Below, piece after piece: positions 5,600 to 7,244 of a stretch of 7,244 nucleotides of DNA. Under the pieces are notes generated by a model. It was not told the origin of the DNA. It did not search any database and was given only the letters and a program-made list of their open reading frames with translations. The stretch is from the NCBI GenBank assembly GCA_024762745.1, contig JANTGV010000049.1, positions 1-7,244 on the forward strand, written 5' to 3'. Positions within the stretch are counted from its first letter, which is position 1; every line of letters begins with the position of its first letter. The DNA comes from Sulfurimonas sp. (GTDB lineage Bacteria; Campylobacterota; Campylobacteria; Campylobacterales; Sulfurimonadaceae). The translations under genes and the position numbers were made by a program.

Positions 5600-7189
5600 T
5601 TATATACGAGCGTAATTTACACTAATACAAGCATCTAAGCTTGCGAGTTCTGTAAGTGTTGTATCATCAACTGTATTATCAACTAAAATAACAGCCAGTG
5701 CCTGACCTTCGCTATTTCTTGAGAGTGAAAAGTCTGCAATATTAACATTGTGACTTGCAAGAGTGGAACCTATACTTCCGATAACACCAGGAACATCACT
5801 GTTTTTAAACAGAATCATATCACCTTTAAGAGCAACTTCAATATCAAAACCATCAATAGCAACAATACGTTTCACACCATCATCAAAGATAGTAGCTGAA
5901 ATACTTGTTGTACCCTCAGCAGTTGTTAGTTTTACAGTAATTAAGTTCTTAAATACAGCAGAGTCAGCAAGTGCTTCTGACTCTATTTTTATACCTTTCT
6001 CTTTGGCAACAAAATCTGCGTTTACATAGTTGATTGTGTCTCCACTACTTTGACTCATTGCACCAACTGCAACGAAAGTAGCAAGAGAGTCTACATACTC
6101 AGCTATATCACCATGACCACTTACTTTAATAGCAATGATTTGAGACTTGTTCATTTGAGACTCTAAGAAACCGATTTTTTGTCCCATCTCTAAGAATGGT
6201 TTTACAAATGATGGTATTTTAGACTCATCTATCGGTAGGTTCATCGCATGTGGATATGCGATACCTTTTGCTGCTTCCATTGCGTTTGCTGCTGCTTGTG
6301 TACCGATATTGTACTGAGACTCAAAAGTATTTGCACCTAAGTGAGGAGATACTGTTACATTATCAAGGTCTAAAAGTGGATGGTCAATTGCTGGTTCTTT
6401 GTTAAATACATCGATACCTGCAAAACGGATTTTACCGTTTGTAAGGTTGTTATAGAGTGCTTCTTCATCGTAAAGACCACCACGAGCACAGTTAATTACA
6501 ACTACACCATCTTTCATCTGTGCAAATTCTGCCTCACCAATCATACCGATTGTCTCTTGATTTTTAGGTGTGTGAATCGTGATAATGTCACACGCTAAAA
6601 TATCTGCAAAGTCTTTAGTGTAGGTCATATCTAAATCTGTTACTTTTGAAGGATGAATATATGGATCATATGCAACAATATCCATCTCAAAAGCCTGTGC
6701 ACGTTTTGCAACGCGAGAACCGATGTTACCAAAACCGATTACACCAAGTTTTTTCCCTTTCATCTCATACCCATACCATTTTTCTCTTTTCCAAATTCTT
6801 TGGTTTTTAAGGTGATCATGTGAATATGGGAACATTCTCATACATGAAAGCATATGTGTCAAAGTAAGTTCAACTGCAGCTATTGTATTTGCAGTTGGCA
6901 CATTCATGACGATAATACCCTCTTTTGAACACCCTGGGATATCTACATTGTCAACACCAACACCCGCACGAACAATCGCTTTCATGTTTTTTGCATTTGC
7001 TATAAACTTCTCATCTACGTCAGTTGAACTTCTAGTAATAGCTACATCAGCAGTTGGAATTATCTTCTCTACCAATTCAGTTTTATCAACATCTGCTGCC
7101 ATTACAAAATTTATAGTATCATCGTTTTTAAGCATTTCAAGACCAGCTTCATGAATGTGGTCACAAACTACTACTGTATGTTTTTTCAT
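5600..7189 (-). CDS. serA: D-3-phosphoglycerate dehydrogenase, long form with ACT domain
   Basis: Oxidises 3-phosphoglycerate to 3-phosphohydroxypyruvate with NAD, the first step of serine biosynthesis, in the cytoplasm. The 529 residues match the long (type 1) form. The N-terminal substrate-binding domain and the Rossmann domain (about 100-290) carry GFGNIG (152-157) with the NAD-ribose Asp at 175 (AYDPY). The catalytic triad is Arg236 (CARGG), Glu265 (NKEP) and His283 (SPHLGAN). Residues about 320-450 fit the intervening regulatory (ASB) domain. The C-terminal ACT domain (about 455-529, with NSDVPGVIGSIGSTLASHNV) is the usual seat of serine feedback inhibition. The start is the ATG at 7187-7189, with an AAGAGGAA SD at 7196-7203. 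The gene converges on the efflux operon. All key residues are present and nothing suggests damage. Confidence 0.97.
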   Translation of the reverse strand: MKKHTVVVCDHIHEAGLEMLKNDDTINFVMAADVDKTELVEKIIPTADVAITRSSTDVDEKFIANAKNMKAIVRAGVGVDNVDIPGCSKEGIIVMNVPTANTIAAVELTLTHMLSCMRMFPYSHDHLKNQRIWKREKWYGYEMKGKKLGVIGFGNIGSRVAKRAQAFEMDIVAYDPYIHPSKVTDLDMTYTKDFADILACDIITIHTPKNQETIGMIGEAEFAQMKDGVVVINCARGGLYDEEALYNNLTNGKIRFAGIDVFNKEPAIDHPLLDLDNVTVSPHLGANTFESQYNIGTQAAANAMEAAKGIAYPHAMNLPIDESKIPSFVKPFLEMGQKIGFLESQMNKSQIIAIKVSGHGDIAEYVDSLATFVAVGAMSQSSGDTINYVNADFVAKEKGIKIESEALADSAVFKNLITVKLTTAEGTTSISATIFDDGVKRIVAIDGFDIEVALKGDMILFKNSDVPGVIGSIGSTLASHNVNIADFSLSRNSEGQALAVILVDNTVDDTTLTELASLDACISVNYARI

Positions 7190-7244
7190 TTAATATTCCT
7201 CTTTATACGGCTTCACACTTGCCGAAATTTGATAGTTTTTTAGT
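7190..7244 (-). CDS. Possible 3' end of an unidentified upstream gene
   Basis: On the - strand one frame is open from the window edge to a TAA at 7190-7192 that directly abuts the serA ATG, reading LKNYQISASVKPYKEEY. A second frame is also open for part of the way (TKKLSNFGKCEAV), so 17 codons cannot prove a gene. In Campylobacter and Helicobacter, as I recall, serA lies close behind rpsA with a small hypothetical gene between them; this tail could belong to such a gene, in which case serA would be co-transcribed with it. I do not recognise the product. Confidence 0.35.
   Translation of the reverse strand, partial: LKNYQISASVKPYKEEY
7196..7203 (-). promoter_or_regulatory. serA ribosome binding site
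   Basis: On the - strand AAGAGGAA lies six bases before the serA ATG, with good complementarity to the 16S 3' end. It supports this start over any internal Met. Confidence 0.75.

Noticed and set aside
5763..7154. Three + strand ORFs (5763-6029, 6380-6598, 6906-7154) opposite serA.
   Set aside because: They are complementary-strand shadows of a well-conserved enzyme gene, with Ser/Thr/Ile-rich translations and no recognisable domain.
7208..7224. CGGC...GCCG inverted repeat upstream of serA as a regulatory hairpin.
   Set aside because: Four-base arms around a nine-base loop are too weak, and the region may be coding.

Overview
The window looks like chromosomal DNA from a member of the Campylobacterota (epsilonproteobacteria), most likely close to Sulfurimonas or its relatives. 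This is inferred from the low-GC, AAA/ATA/TTA-rich codon use and the character of the proteins; no rRNA or other marker confirms it.

Positions 1-5387 on the + strand form a tight four-gene operon for a tripartite RND efflux system. It runs: a TolC-type outer-membrane channel (5' end outside the window), a very short HlyD/AcrA-type periplasmic adaptor, and an RND inner-membrane pump encoded as two separate proteins, an N-terminal half of 535 residues and a C-terminal half of 571. The genes touch or overlap (TAATG overlaps at 1304-1308 and 3670-3674, a 9-base gap at 2056-2064), so translation is probably coupled. The two pump halves together give 1106 residues with nothing evidently missing, so the pump seems to be split cleanly at the TM6/TM7 junction, the boundary of the ancient internal duplication of RND proteins. 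The substrate cannot be read from the sequence.

Positions 5388-5599 lie between convergent genes. They hold two diverged 32-base REP-like hairpin units in opposite orientation, and a perfect 10-bp stem-loop close to the end of the next gene.

Positions 5600-7189 on the - strand encode a full-length, long-form D-3-phosphoglycerate dehydrogenase (SerA, first step of serine biosynthesis) with its C-terminal ACT domain. It is unrelated in function to the efflux operon. The last 55 bases (7190-7244) contain its ribosome binding site and possibly the 3' end of an upstream gene whose stop codon directly abuts the serA start.

The parts most worth attention are the split RND pump, its altered proton-relay residues (one Asp in TM4 instead of two, Arg in TM10), the adaptor that ends where the membrane-proximal domain would begin, a 22-bp perfect palindrome inside the C-half gene, and the REP doublet.
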